Below the pieces are notes generated by a model. That model ran no database searches. It had not been told where the DNA came from and saw only the letters and a list, made by a program, of their open reading frames with translations. The position numbers were made by a program, and so were the translations under genes. Of a stretch of DNA of 64,000 nucleotides, positions 1 through 8,819 are shown one piece after another; the stretch's first letter is position 1; each line of letters opens with the position of its first letter. This stretch comes from JAVVHH01 sp964235765 (lineage in GTDB: Bacteria; Pseudomonadota; Alphaproteobacteria; Acetobacterales; Acetobacteraceae): NCBI GenBank assembly GCA_964235765.1, contig CAXSDH010000001.1, forward strand, positions 124,001 to 188,000. The letters run 5' to 3'.

Positions 1-341
1 GGACCGAGGTGTCGGGCTGCACGATCGAGGACGGCCCCGAGGGAACCGCGAGCTACGAGATCGAGGCGCCGAATGGCGGGTCGCTGCTCGTGCGCGGCAA
101 CGCCATCGAGAAGGGCGCCAAGGCAGGCAATCGCCGCTCGGTGATCTCGATCGGCGCCGAAGGCGTGCGCCATCCCACACGCGAAATCCTGATCGAAGAC
201 AACACTTTCCGTAATACCGGACCGTTCGAAACCACCTTCGTCACCAACCTGACCACCACTGCGGCAGTGCTGCGCAACAATCGGCTGACAGGCCGCGTCG
301 TGCCGTTGCACGGCGAGGGGCAGGTTTCCGCCGCCCGATGA
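1..341 (+). CDS. C-terminal part of a parallel beta-helix protein (5' truncated by window edge)
   Basis: The frame is open from the first bases of the window and ends at a TGA at 339-341, so the true start lies upstream; the GTG at 9 is probably internal. The visible 110 residues contain spaced short rungs such as LLVRGNAIEKG, ILIEDNTFRNTG and AVLRNNRLTG. This N-rich turn pattern is typical of right-handed parallel beta-helix folds (pectate-lyase-like or NosD-like), which often bind or cleave polysaccharides. No catalytic residues can be assigned from this fragment. The stop overlaps the start of the downstream sugar kinase in an ATGA, so the two are probably co-translated. Fold is likely; function is unknown. 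Confidence 0.6.
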   Translation, partial: TEVSGCTIEDGPEGTASYEIEAPNGGSLLVRGNAIEKGAKAGNRRSVISIGAEGVRHPTREILIEDNTFRNTGPFETTFVTNLTTTAAVLRNNRLTGRVVPLHGEGQVSAAR

Positions 342-1219
342 GGCAGGCGGTGTTTTGCGTCGGCATCGCCGTGCTCGACCGGGTGTACGAGGTCGCCGTG
401 CTGCCATCCGGCGGCGGCAAGCACCTGGCGCGGCACTATCGCGAAACCGGCGGCGGCATGGCTGCGACCGCAGCGCTGGCCGTGGCGCGCCTGGGCGGCC
501 GGGCAGCCTGGTGCGGCCCGCTGGGTGGGGACGCGGTGGGGCAGGGCCTCCTCCAGGCGTTGGCCCGCGGCGGCGTCGATGTTGGCCCGGCGCAGGTCAC
601 TGCCGGCGCGCGCACGCCCATCTCGACCGTGCTGGTGCAGCCGGACGGGGAACGCTGCCTGATCCTGGACCGCGACCCGCTTCTGGCAATGCGCGCTCCG
701 GACATCCCGCCCGATGCTGGCGCCGTCATGGCCGATCCACGCTTTCCCGCGGCCAGCCTTCCCGCGCTGCGCACCGCCCGTGCCCGCGGCGTTCCGGGGG
801 TGCTGGATGCCGAGGTCGCGGCCGTCGCGGTCCTCCCGGCGCTGCTGGCCGCCGCGAGCCATCCGGTGTTCTCCCGCGCGGCGTTGCATGAACTGACCGG
901 CGAAGCCGGCGCGGAGGCCGGCTTGCGGCGGGCGGCGCAGGCGTGCGCCGGCGTGACCCTCGGCGCCGAGGGTAGCCTTTTCCTCGTTGGCGGGACGCTG
1001 CACGCCATCCCGGCGCCGCACGTCAACGCCCTGGACACGACCGGCTGCGGTGACGTGTTTCACGGCGCCTACGCGCTCGGCCTGGCCGAAGGCATGCCCG
1101 TGCTGGCCGCCGCACGCTTGGCCACGGCCGCCGCGGCATTGAAGGCGGAGGCCGGGCAGGGCTGGGACGGCATTCCCGACCGGGCTGCCGTGGAACGCGT
1201 GCTGGCGCGCGGCTGGTAG
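338..1219 (+). CDS. PfkB-family carbohydrate kinase
   Basis: Predicted ribokinase/PfkB-type sugar kinase of 293 residues, the usual family length, acting in the cytosol to phosphorylate a sugar or nucleoside with ATP. An N-terminal glycine-rich substrate region (GGGMAATAALAVARLGG, about residues 38-54) and the C-terminal signature DTTGCGDVFHGAYALGL (about 231-247), with the catalytic Asp in GCGD, are both present. The ATG at 338 overlaps the preceding beta-helix gene by four bases (ATGA), which supports this start and suggests coupling. The substrate cannot be read from sequence; 2-keto-3-deoxygluconate, sulfofructose and ribose kinases share these motifs. Family assignment is firm. Confidence 0.88.
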   Translation: MRQAVFCVGIAVLDRVYEVAVLPSGGGKHLARHYRETGGGMAATAALAVARLGGRAAWCGPLGGDAVGQGLLQALARGGVDVGPAQVTAGARTPISTVLVQPDGERCLILDRDPLLAMRAPDIPPDAGAVMADPRFPAASLPALRTARARGVPGVLDAEVAAVAVLPALLAAASHPVFSRAALHELTGEAGAEAGLRRAAQACAGVTLGAEGSLFLVGGTLHAIPAPHVNALDTTGCGDVFHGAYALGLAEGMPVLAAARLATAAAALKAEAGQGWDGIPDRAAVERVLARGW

Positions 1220-1282
1220 GCAGGCGGAACCGGACCCACGTCATTTGGGTTGAAGCCCCATCACGCAGCACGGGGGCATAGG

Positions 1283-1780
1283 ATGAGCGGCACCACCCAG
1301 GACGAAGCCAAGCAGAAAATCTGGTCGATGATGAAGGACATCAGGTTCGCCATGCTGACCACGGTGGATGGCGTCCACCTGCGCGCCCGGCCGATGGCAG
1401 CCTCGCAGACCGGGTTCGACGGCACACTGTGGTTCTTCACCCGCGCGAGCAGCCACAAGGTCGCGGAGGTTGGGTCCGAGCGCGACGTCGGCGTGACCTA
1501 CGCCGACCCGAACGCGCAGAACTACGTCAGCCTTTCGGGGCGGGCGACCCTGGTGAAGGACAAACCCTCGATCGAGGCGCACTGGTCGGAAAGCGTCCGT
1601 ACCTGGTTTCCCAAAGGCAGGGACGACCCGGACATCGCGCTGCTGAAGGTCGAGGTCGACGCGGCGGAGTACTGGGACGCGCCGAACAGCGCCATGGTGC
1701 ACGCCTACGGCTACGTGAAGGCGGTGCTCACGGGCGAGCCGCCGCACCCTGGTGAGAACCAAAAGATCAGCTTCCCCTAG
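1283..1780 (+). CDS. Pyridoxamine 5'-phosphate oxidase-like general stress protein
   Basis: A 165-residue protein of the split-barrel flavin-binding fold, similar to 'general stress protein 26' members. It begins with a helix, then a strand motif (IRFAMLTTVDG) and RPMAASQTGFDGTLWFFT, as in FMN- or F420-binding PNPOx-like proteins. Start at 1283 is chosen because it follows a GGGGGCATAGG stretch and gives the family's usual N terminus; an upstream start at 1250 would add 11 unlike residues. It stands alone between the kinase and a membrane glycosyltransferase. Flavin binding is inferred from the family; the substrate is unknown. Confidence 0.82.
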   Translation: MSGTTQDEAKQKIWSMMKDIRFAMLTTVDGVHLRARPMAASQTGFDGTLWFFTRASSHKVAEVGSERDVGVTYADPNAQNYVSLSGRATLVKDKPSIEAHWSESVRTWFPKGRDDPDIALLKVEVDAAEYWDAPNSAMVHAYGYVKAVLTGEPPHPGENQKISFP

Positions 1781-1855
1781 CACCGGGCACGTTGTCGGCC
1801 CGGCCGAAAGCGGGCATGGTCCGGCCGAGCCGTGTTCGCCGAAGGAGGCCGGGTC

Positions 1856-3325
1856 ATGTCAGGTCCGGCCGTCCCGCGGCGCAAAACCATAACCCTCGCC
1901 TTCCTGGCGGTCCTCGTGTTGGCCGCGGCAGTGCGCCTGTATCACCTCGGCACCACGTCGCTGTGGACCGACGAGCTGTTCACCCGGTACTATCCGCGCC
2001 TCGGGCTCGGCTTCCTGTGGGGTGAGGGGCGGTCGATCGAGCCGACGCCGCCGCTGTATTACAGCATCATCGCGGGCTGGACGGCGCTGGTGGGCGACAG
2101 CGCCGCGGCCTTGCGCCTGCCCAGCGTCGCCGGGTCGTTGATCAGCATCGTGCTGGCGTACCTGCTCGCCCGCGAGTTGCTCGACACGCCCAGGGCCTGG
2201 CTGCTGGCGCCGCTGCTGCTGGCGCTCACGCCCACCAGCATATTCTACGCCCAGGAGGCCCGCGCCTACGCCCTGCAAGGCGCGGCCATCGCCCTGGCTA
2301 TGCTGGGGTTTGCCCGTTTCCTCCGCAAACCCGACAACAAGGCCGCGCTTGCCGCCTACACGCTCGGCGCCGTGCTGGCGGTCTACCTGCACATGACGTC
2401 CGCCCTGTTTGTCGCTGCCGTGAATATCGCCGCCCTGGCCAGCCTGGCCGGGTCCGGCCGGCTGCTGGACCGCCCTGCTTTCCTCCGCTGGTGCGCGGCG
2501 AACGCCGTGGTGGCCGTCGCCTGCCTGCCGCTCATCCCCGTCCTGCTTTCGCCCCTTACCGCCAACGCCACGACATGGATCGGCCCGACCACGCGCTATT
2601 CGGTCGAGCGCACCTTCGCCATCACCCTGCTTGGCCCGGCGGTGCAGGAGAACCTGCTGTTCTACGGGGAGATCGCCTTCGCCGTCGTGGCGGCACTCGT
2701 GCTGCTGCCGCCCTGGCGGCCCGGCCGGCGCGCGCTGACGGTGCTGGCGGCGGTGCCCGTCATCTTCATCGTCCTGATCACAGCCATCAGCCTGAAAAGG
2801 CCCGTGCTGATCACCCGCACCGCGGCCTGGCTCTGCATCCCGCTCGCCCTGGTGCTGGGCGACATCCTGGCCCGGCGCTTCCGTCTGCTGGCCGTCGCCG
2901 CCGTCGCGGTCGCGGTCGCCGCGACAGGACTGCATCTCTCGCGGGTCGACGACCTCAAGGAGGACTGGAAGGGCCTGCTGCAAGGCCTGCCCGGCCTGGC
3001 GCCCCCCGCCCTGGTGGTGCTGGCGCCGCACACTCCGCCGACGGCCCTGGCCGACTACGCCCCGGGCGCCGGCAAACCGGAACGCCTCGCCGGCGATTTC
3101 CCGCCCACGGTCGAGACCACCACCATCCCTGCCATGCTCGGCACCCCGACCATCACCCCGGACGCCTTCGCGGCAGCCATCGCGGCCGGCCGGCCGGTTT
3201 GGCTGCTCGTGCGCCGCCCCGATTACGACTGGATGGAGCAAGCCTTGGCCGGGCTGCCGCCGCCGCGCGCCAACGTCGCCGACGGTCCCGGCCGCAACCC
3301 GGCCCTCCGCGCCCTGCGGTGGTGA
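1856..3325 (+). CDS. GT-C membrane glycosyltransferase (PMT/ArnT-like, GT39/GT83 type)
   Basis: A 489-residue polytopic inner-membrane protein with roughly ten or more hydrophobic segments and a large C-terminal soluble part. After the first membrane helix the loop carries SLWTDELFTRYY; the Asp-Glu pair matches the catalytic acidic motif of GT-C enzymes that move sugars from lipid-linked donors. A second typical element, FYAQEARAYAL, lies near residue 133 and corresponds to the E-R-Y/A loop of this superfamily. The ATG at 1856 is preferred over the GTG at 1832 because GAAGGAGG lies about seven bases upstream. It probably glycosylates a lipid or envelope polymer; acceptor and donor are unknown. 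Confidence 0.82.
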   Translation: MSGPAVPRRKTITLAFLAVLVLAAAVRLYHLGTTSLWTDELFTRYYPRLGLGFLWGEGRSIEPTPPLYYSIIAGWTALVGDSAAALRLPSVAGSLISIVLAYLLARELLDTPRAWLLAPLLLALTPTSIFYAQEARAYALQGAAIALAMLGFARFLRKPDNKAALAAYTLGAVLAVYLHMTSALFVAAVNIAALASLAGSGRLLDRPAFLRWCAANAVVAVACLPLIPVLLSPLTANATTWIGPTTRYSVERTFAITLLGPAVQENLLFYGEIAFAVVAALVLLPPWRPGRRALTVLAAVPVIFIVLITAISLKRPVLITRTAAWLCIPLALVLGDILARRFRLLAVAAVAVAVAATGLHLSRVDDLKEDWKGLLQGLPGLAPPALVVLAPHTPPTALADYAPGAGKPERLAGDFPPTVETTTIPAMLGTPTITPDAFAAAIAAGRPVWLLVRRPDYDWMEQALAGLPPPRANVADGPGRNPALRALRW

Positions 3326-3329
3326 ACGC

Positions 3330-4973
3330 TCAGCCTGCCTCGGCGTGCTGCCGGATCAGGTCGGCGGCGCGTTCGGCGATCATCAGCGTGGTCGCGTAGG
3401 TATTGGCGGATGGCATGCTGGGCATGATCGAGGCGTCCACCACCCGCAGCCCCTGCATGCCGTGCACCAGCAAGGTGTCGTCCACCACCGCGGCCGGGTC
3501 GGTCGCCGGGCCCATGCGGGCCGTGCCGATGAGGTGGTAGCAGGTCGCGCCGTTGCCGCGCGCGAAGTCGAGCAGTTCGTCGTCGGTCTTCACCTCCCGG
3601 CCCGGCAGGGTCTCCTGGTCCACGTAGGGCGCCAGTTCCGGCGTGCCGAGCAGCCGGCGGATCAGCCTGATCCCCCCCAGGGTGACCCGGCGGTCGATCG
3701 GGTCGGCCAGGTAATTCGGCTGGATCACCGGGTCGATGAACGGATCGGTGCTGCGCGCCCTGACATGGCCCTTGCTCTCCGGCCGGTGCGGCCAGGCGCC
3801 CGCCGTCATGCCGGGATAGTCGTCGAGGATATAGGTGCGCCCCTGCTTGTAGCTGCCGGGCGTGAACACGCATTGCAGGTCCGGCGCGTCCAGCCCCTCC
3901 CACGACTTCCAGAACACATGCACATGCGAGGGCGCGGTGGCCAGGATGCTCGGCCTGCGCGAGGCCCAGCGCAGCACCTGCATCGCCAGGCGCGGACCGT
4001 GCGCCAGCTCGTTCAGCGTGGTGGTGCCGCGCCTCGCCCGCATGACGCAGCGCACGGCGAAATGGTCGCGGAAGTTCTCGCCGACGCCGCGCAGCTCGTG
4101 GACGACCGTGACGCCCAGCTCGTCCAGCAGCGCGGACGGCCCCACGCCGGAGATTTGCAGCAGGCGGGCCGTATTGACCGTGCCGGCGGAGAGGATCACC
4201 TCGCGCCGCGCATGGACCTGGGTTTCCGGGCCGCCCCGGGCCTTTTGGTAACGCACGCCCGTGGCGCGCTTGCCCTCGAACAGGATGGCACTGGCCCGGG
4301 CGTCGGTGCGCACGTCCAGGCCGGGCCGGGCCATGGCGGGCCGCAGGAACGCGCGCGCCGCGCTGATCCGCCGGCCGCGCTCGATGGTGCGCTGGAAATA
4401 GCCGACCCCGGCCTGGTCGCCGCTGTTGTAGTCGGGGTTGCGCGGTATCCCCATGGCGACCGCGCCGGCGATGAAGGCTTCGGAAAGCGGGTTGATCCAG
4501 TCCATGTCGGTCACCGGAATGCCCCCCTCGCGGCCGCGTTTCGGGGCGTCGTCGAGGCTGACCCGGCGCTCGGAGCGGCGGTAGTACGGCAGCATGTCGT
4601 CGTAGCCCCAGCCGCGGTTGCCGCGCTGCGCCCAACTGTCCAGGTCGGCAGGCTGGCCGCGATTGTAGACCATGCCGTTCACGCTGCTCGAGCCGCCGAG
4701 CGTGCGGCCCTGCGTGGTCGCGATGGCGCGGCCGGCCGTGTTTTCCGTGGGCTCGGTTTTGAACTGCCAGGTGCATGACGGGTCGAAGAGGGTTTTGGTG
4801 AACCCGGCCGGGATATGGATCCAACGGTTGCGGTCCGGCGGGCCCGCCTCCAGCAAGCAGACCGTGGCGCCCGGCGTCTCGGTCAGCCGATTCGCCAGCA
4901 CGGAACCTGCGGCGCCCGCGCCGACGATGACGTAGTCGAAGGTATCGCCTGTCTCGGGCCGGATTTTGCTCAT
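3330..4973 (-). CDS. GMC-family FAD oxidoreductase (choline/alcohol dehydrogenase-like)
   Basis: A 547-residue glucose-methanol-choline oxidoreductase. The N-terminal Rossmann motif YVIVGAGAAGSVLANRL binds FAD, followed by GRTLGGSSSVNGMVYNRG, a family signature. Near the C terminus CYHLIGTARMG supplies the catalytic His and PSANTYATTLMIAER the conserved Asn. It should oxidise a primary alcohol or sugar-like substrate and pass electrons to a quinone or oxygen. No signal peptide is visible. It converges with the glycosyltransferase with only four bases between stops, and is divergent from the small gene at 5084. Substrate unknown. A second GMC enzyme lies at 27509. Confidence 0.93.
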   Translation of the reverse strand: MSKIRPETGDTFDYVIVGAGAAGSVLANRLTETPGATVCLLEAGPPDRNRWIHIPAGFTKTLFDPSCTWQFKTEPTENTAGRAIATTQGRTLGGSSSVNGMVYNRGQPADLDSWAQRGNRGWGYDDMLPYYRRSERRVSLDDAPKRGREGGIPVTDMDWINPLSEAFIAGAVAMGIPRNPDYNSGDQAGVGYFQRTIERGRRISAARAFLRPAMARPGLDVRTDARASAILFEGKRATGVRYQKARGGPETQVHARREVILSAGTVNTARLLQISGVGPSALLDELGVTVVHELRGVGENFRDHFAVRCVMRARRGTTTLNELAHGPRLAMQVLRWASRRPSILATAPSHVHVFWKSWEGLDAPDLQCVFTPGSYKQGRTYILDDYPGMTAGAWPHRPESKGHVRARSTDPFIDPVIQPNYLADPIDRRVTLGGIRLIRRLLGTPELAPYVDQETLPGREVKTDDELLDFARGNGATCYHLIGTARMGPATDPAAVVDDTLLVHGMQGLRVVDASIMPSMPSANTYATTLMIAERAADLIRQHAEAG

Positions 4974-5083
4974 GCGCCAAGGCTAGCCCCGGCGTGCCGA
5001 CCGGGCAACGCCGGCCGAAATCGGTCATGGCAAAGCCGAAACGGCTGCGGCAGAGTGGCGGGAAGCCGACAGGGGGCGATTGC

Positions 5084-5479
5084 ATGGCGGGGAACGACGA
5101 AACGCCGGACGATGGCGGCACCGGCATGGAGATGCAGGACCTGAAGAAACTGCTCCTGCGCTCGCGGCGGGAGAAGGTGAATTGCGCCATGGCCCAGGGA
5201 GATGCGCAGAGCGGCGGGCTCGGCCTGATCCTGATGGACAGGGCCAAGCCGCCCAAGGCGGTGCTGAGCGAGCTGAAGAAACAGTTCCCGACGGCACGCA
5301 CGCCGTGCTTCGGCAAGGCGTCCATCGACATGGATCTCGACCCCAAGCAGGTTACGTTCCAGATGAACAAGCGTATCCCCGGGCTCGACCGCAAGGTGCG
5401 CAAGACCCTGAAGGGCACCGGATTCACCAAAGTGGTCATCGAGGTCGGCGGGGGCGACAAGGACGCCGAGGAGGGTTAG
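5084..5479 (+). CDS. Conserved-looking hypothetical protein, 131 aa
   Basis: Not recognised. The protein is small, soluble and charged: an acidic N terminus, a helical Lys/Arg-rich stretch around DLKKLLLRSRREKVNCAMA, a central GLGLILMDRAKPPKAVLSEL segment, and a basic region near KRIPGLDRKVRKTLKG before a short strand and an acidic tail. The alternation of helices and strands looks like a real alpha/beta fold, not a shadow frame. The ATG at 5084 is chosen because AGGGGGC lies six bases upstream; starts at 4994 or 5027 lack this. The stop codon overlaps the stop of convergent dgoA by four bases. No function can be given. Confidence 0.68.
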   Translation: MAGNDETPDDGGTGMEMQDLKKLLLRSRREKVNCAMAQGDAQSGGLGLILMDRAKPPKAVLSELKKQFPTARTPCFGKASIDMDLDPKQVTFQMNKRIPGLDRKVRKTLKGTGFTKVVIEVGGGDKDAEEG

Positions 5480-6090
5480 GGCAGCGCCGCCCTCAGTGCG
5501 CGCGCCTTGGCCAGCACGGCATCTGGCCCGTCGCCGGGCTTGTAGATGGCAGAGCCGATGCCGAAGCCGGCGGCTCCGGCGGCGTGCCAGCCCGGAATGT
5601 TGCCGGCATCGACGCCGCCGACCGGCAGCACCATCGTTCCCGGCGGCAGCACGGCCCGCAAGGCGCGCAGCATGGCAGGGCTCGCGCCCTCGGCCGGGAA
5701 CAGCTTCAGCGCGTCGGCACCCGCGGCCAGCAGGCTGAACGCCTCGGCAGGCGTGAAGAATCCGGGCACGGCCAGCATGCAAGCCGCTTTGGCGGCCGTG
5801 ACCAGGGCAGGGTCGGCGTGCGGCGTCACGATCAGCTTGCCGCCCGCCGCGCGGACGGCCTGCACGTCTGCCGCGTGCATTACGGTGCCGGCGCCGATGA
5901 GCGCCTGGGCGCCGAACCGGCGGGCCAGCCGGGCGATGCTGTCGAGCGGCTGTGGCGAGTTCAGCGGCACCTCGATCACGCGCAACCCGGCATCGAACAG
6001 CACCTGCCCGATTGCCTCGGCTTCGTCCGGCCGGATGCCGCGCAGGATCGCCACCAGCGGGCACTCCGCGAGAAGGGCTGCTAGGTCCAT
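5476..6090 (-). CDS. dgoA: 2-dehydro-3-deoxy-6-phosphogalactonate aldolase (KDPGal/KDPG aldolase)
   Basis: A 204-residue class I aldolase that splits 2-keto-3-deoxy-6-phosphogalactonate into pyruvate and glyceraldehyde 3-phosphate in the De Ley-Doudoroff route. The Schiff-base lysine is in ADALKLFPAE (Lys129); other family marks are VAILRGIRPDEA at the N terminus, VIEVPLNSP, and LIGAGTVMHAADV. Length is normal for the family. The start overlaps the end of the kinase gene dgoK by ten bases, so both are one operon transcribed leftward, kinase first. The neighbouring kinase favours the galactonate over the gluconate isomer. The dehydratase dgoD is not in the window. Confidence 0.92.
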   Translation of the reverse strand: MDLAALLAECPLVAILRGIRPDEAEAIGQVLFDAGLRVIEVPLNSPQPLDSIARLARRFGAQALIGAGTVMHAADVQAVRAAGGKLIVTPHADPALVTAAKAACMLAVPGFFTPAEAFSLLAAGADALKLFPAEGASPAMLRALRAVLPPGTMVLPVGGVDAGNIPGWHAAGAAGFGIGSAIYKPGDGPDAVLAKARALRAALP

Positions 6091-6953
6091 GCTGCACGCT
6101 CCGCTATAAGGGCCAGGCCGGCCGCCGCGGCGTCCACGCCGATGGCGCGAGCCTCAGCGCCGCATTGGGCGATGGCTGTGGCATAGAGGCTGCACAGCGC
6201 GGCCGCGCCGATCAGGTGCACCATGCCCTGCGGCGCCGCCGCACGGACCTCGTGCCCGATCAGCAGCCCGGAGAGGTACGACGCGGCGTCCGCATCGGCC
6301 AGCCGGCCGAGCAGGCCCAAGGTGCGCACCCCGAACAGGTGGTGCAGCAGTCCGCCGGGCTCCCCGGAGCGGACCACGCCCCGGAGGAAAGCCTCCGCAT
6401 CGGTCGGCCCCTCCTGCATCATCCGGCCCAGGATTGTGTGGCCGCGCACCGCCGCGAACGCCTCGCCGGTCAGGTGCGTGGTGAAGCGGGCGATCCGCCC
6501 GCCCTGGATTTCGGCCCATTTGGAGTGGCTGCCGGGCAGGCACGCCATGGCCTCGCCGCCGATATCCGCCAGCACGCCCGCCAGTTGGACTTCCTCTCCC
6601 CGCATCACTTCGGGCACGCCGCCCGGGTCCGCGCCGACCAAGCCGGGTACGATCCGCACGGCGGCCCCCTCGAACGGCACGGCGACCAAGGCGCGCGCCA
6701 AATCGTCCGGCCCGGCCGGGCACGGAAGGTAGGGCGCCTCGCGCCAACCTTGCCGGCTGCCGACCATGCCCGCCATCAGGATGCGGGTCTCGCCAGCCTG
6801 GAGCCATGGGCCGACCGCGCGCCGCAGGATATCGGCAAACCCGCCGGCTGGCACATGCAGGATGCCGTCCGCCGTCTCGTGCCGGGCGACGATGCTTCCG
6901 TGCGCAATCCGGTAGGCGCGGAAGCTGCTCGTGCCCCAATCCACGACGATCAT
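6081..6953 (-). CDS. dgoK: 2-dehydro-3-deoxygalactonokinase
   Basis: A 290-residue kinase that phosphorylates 2-keto-3-deoxygalactonate with ATP, the step before DgoA. The N terminus MIVVDWGTSSFRAYRI is the phosphate-binding signature of the DgoK family (ASKHA fold), and CLPGSHSKWAEI and the TGEAFAAVRGHTILG region are also typical. The start at 6953 puts the signature at residue 1; a longer frame upstream is Arg-rich and unlike the family. It overlaps dgoA by ten bases and lies 58 bases downstream of the flavoprotein of the polyketide operon on the same strand. Read-through from that operon is possible but not shown. Confidence 0.93.
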   Translation of the reverse strand: MIVVDWGTSSFRAYRIAHGSIVARHETADGILHVPAGGFADILRRAVGPWLQAGETRILMAGMVGSRQGWREAPYLPCPAGPDDLARALVAVPFEGAAVRIVPGLVGADPGGVPEVMRGEEVQLAGVLADIGGEAMACLPGSHSKWAEIQGGRIARFTTHLTGEAFAAVRGHTILGRMMQEGPTDAEAFLRGVVRSGEPGGLLHHLFGVRTLGLLGRLADADAASYLSGLLIGHEVRAAAPQGMVHLIGAAALCSLYATAIAQCGAEARAIGVDAAAAGLALIAERAAWT

Positions 6954-7011
6954 GCGCGCTCCCCCGCCCAGCGGCCGCCACCTTACCGAGCCAGCGCGCC
7001 GGCGTATCGGC

Positions 7012-8121
7012 CTAAGCGGGGTGCAGCGCCTGGGCATGGCGCAGGGCAGGCGGCGGCACCCGCGTCAGCCGGGCGAGCCAGCCGAGCGCGCCGGGCCACA
7101 GGCGCGCGGCCTGCACCGCCAGGCCGGGCGCGGCGCGGCTCACCCGGTAGATCGCCGAGGCACGCGCGATCTGCCCCGAGATGTCGCGGCGCATACGCCG
7201 GTGGTATTGCGCCGCGCCGCCTTCCCGCTGCGCGGCGACGGCGGCGAACGCGCTGTGCAACGCGATCGACACGCCGTCGCCGCTGAACGAGGGGATGACG
7301 CCCGCCTGGTCGCCCAGCCGAAACAGGCCCGGCGGGTCCGCGGGGCCCGGCGCATGCACGAAGCCATAGGGCACCCGGAAGATGGTCAGCGGACGGTCCA
7401 GCCGTGCGGTGGCGGCGCGCAGCCGCCGGGCCAGATGCGGCGAGTCCCGCTCCAGCAGCGCCTGCACCCCCGGCCATGTGCGGCCGGCCTCCTCGAAGCG
7501 CCGCTGCTCGACCAGCAGGCAGAGGTTCGCGGCCCCACCCTCGACCAGTTGCAGCCCGGCGTAGCCGCCCGGGAACAGCACTACCTCGACATGCCCCCGC
7601 AGCCCGGCGGCCTCGTCCCAGGCCAGGCTGAGATACATCTTCAAACCGACGAGCCTCTCGGGCGCCCGGGAGGGCTGACGCCTGACGCCGCGCAGGTCGT
7701 GCTTGCCGGTCGCCAAGAACAGCGCCGGCGCCGCCATCCGGCCGAGCCCGGCCACATCGAACGCGCCGTTCACCAGGCCGCGCACGGCGTGCCCGCGCAC
7801 CACCTCGGCCCCGGACTGGGCGGCGCGGAGCAGCAGGGCTTCATCCAAGGCCCGGCGCGAGAGGCCGTAGGCCGTAAAAGGCAGGGCCGAGGTGGCGGCC
7901 CGCTCGCCATGGATCAGCCGCACGGTATGGATCGGCACGGCGCCCAGGCCCGCCAGGTCCAGGCCGAGCCGGGCAAGGTAGGGCTGCGCTTCCGCGCTGA
8001 TGAACTCGCCGCAGATCTTGTCGTGCGGGCCCGGCTCCCGCTCGATCAGCACGGCGTCCCGGCCCAGCAGGCATGCGGCCGCGGCGCCCGCCACGCCGCC
8101 TCCGGCGATCACCGCCTTCAC
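7012..8121 (-). CDS. FAD-dependent oxidoreductase/monooxygenase of the type III PKS operon (SrsC-like)
   Basis: A 369-residue flavoprotein of the UbiH/geranylgeranyl-reductase type. The N-terminal dinucleotide motif is VIAGGGVAGAAAACLLG, followed by EREPGPHDKICGEFIS; the second FAD motif is FRLGDQAGVIPSFSGDGVSIA, about residues 262-282. The start is GTG at 8121, forming a GTGA overlap with the methyltransferase stop, which fixes both. In Streptomyces srsABC, the third gene is a flavoprotein hydroxylating the methylated alkylresorcinol; gene order and families match here. It could instead reduce a polyprenyl or lipid double bond. Family firm, exact reaction inferred from context. Confidence 0.86.
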   Translation of the reverse strand: MKAVIAGGGVAGAAAACLLGRDAVLIEREPGPHDKICGEFISAEAQPYLARLGLDLAGLGAVPIHTVRLIHGERAATSALPFTAYGLSRRALDEALLLRAAQSGAEVVRGHAVRGLVNGAFDVAGLGRMAAPALFLATGKHDLRGVRRQPSRAPERLVGLKMYLSLAWDEAAGLRGHVEVVLFPGGYAGLQLVEGGAANLCLLVEQRRFEEAGRTWPGVQALLERDSPHLARRLRAATARLDRPLTIFRVPYGFVHAPGPADPPGLFRLGDQAGVIPSFSGDGVSIALHSAFAAVAAQREGGAAQYHRRMRRDISGQIARASAIYRVSRAAPGLAVQAARLWPGALGWLARLTRVPPPALRHAQALHPA

Positions 8122-8819
8122 CGCAGGCGGCTCACGCAAAAGCGGAACGGCATGTGCCAACGGACCTCGGCGACGCCCTCCAGCCCGGCCGCCCGGAGCA
8201 GCCCGCTCCAATCCCGACGCCGGAACGCCCGTGCGACGCTGACCGGCCCGTCATGCTGCACGAAGCGGTGCCAGCCGGCGGCGCGCGACAACAGCCTGAA
8301 GCCGTCATAGGCCAGGGCATGGCGGTGCAGGTCGTTGACGAACCAGCCCCGCCGGGCCGTCCGCTCCATCCAGCCGAGGAAGCGGACGATCTCGGCGTCG
8401 CCCAGGTGGTGGGTGAACAACGAGCTGATGACCACGTCATTGCTGCCCGGCGGCTCGTCGAACACGTCCCCGGTCCGGTACTGGATGGCCATACCGGCAG
8501 GCGTCGCGGCCCGGGCTGCCGCCGCGCTCCAGGGGTTCAGGTCGATCCCCGCAAGGTCCAGCTCCAGGCCGCGCCGCGTTCCCCACCGGGCAAGGCGGCG
8601 CAGCATGTCGCCCTCGCCATAGCCGACGTCCAGCACGCTCAAGCGCTGCCCGGCCGGCAGCCGCCGCGCGACCCGGCGTATGAACGCCACCGTGGGCGGC
8701 CGCGCCCTGGTGAGGGTGTTGACCACCGCCAGGTCGGCCAGGCACGCCGCGAAATCGGCCGCGGTCACCGTCTCGGTATCCATCAGCTCCGTCGCGGCGC
8801 TGCGCGCGGAGAGGTCCAT
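8118..8819 (-). CDS. Class I SAM-dependent methyltransferase of the type III PKS operon (SrsB-like)
   Basis: A 233-residue Rossmann methyltransferase. Motif I is LSVLDVGYGEGDMLRRLA (about residues 60-77), with the acidic strand-2 motif in GIDLNPWS and motif IV region VVISSLFTHHLGD. The HHL context resembles UbiE/phenol-lipid methyltransferases. The ATG at 8819 overlaps the polyketide synthase stop (TGATG), and its own stop overlaps the next start (GTGA). Such packing strongly implies co-translation. It is expected to methylate a hydroxyl or ring carbon of the polyketide product, by analogy with SrsB. Substrate is inferred from context only. Confidence 0.87.
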   Translation of the reverse strand: MDLSARSAATELMDTETVTAADFAACLADLAVVNTLTRARPPTVAFIRRVARRLPAGQRLSVLDVGYGEGDMLRRLARWGTRRGLELDLAGIDLNPWSAAAARAATPAGMAIQYRTGDVFDEPPGSNDVVISSLFTHHLGDAEIVRFLGWMERTARRGWFVNDLHRHALAYDGFRLLSRAAGWHRFVQHDGPVSVARAFRRRDWSGLLRAAGLEGVAEVRWHMPFRFCVSRLR

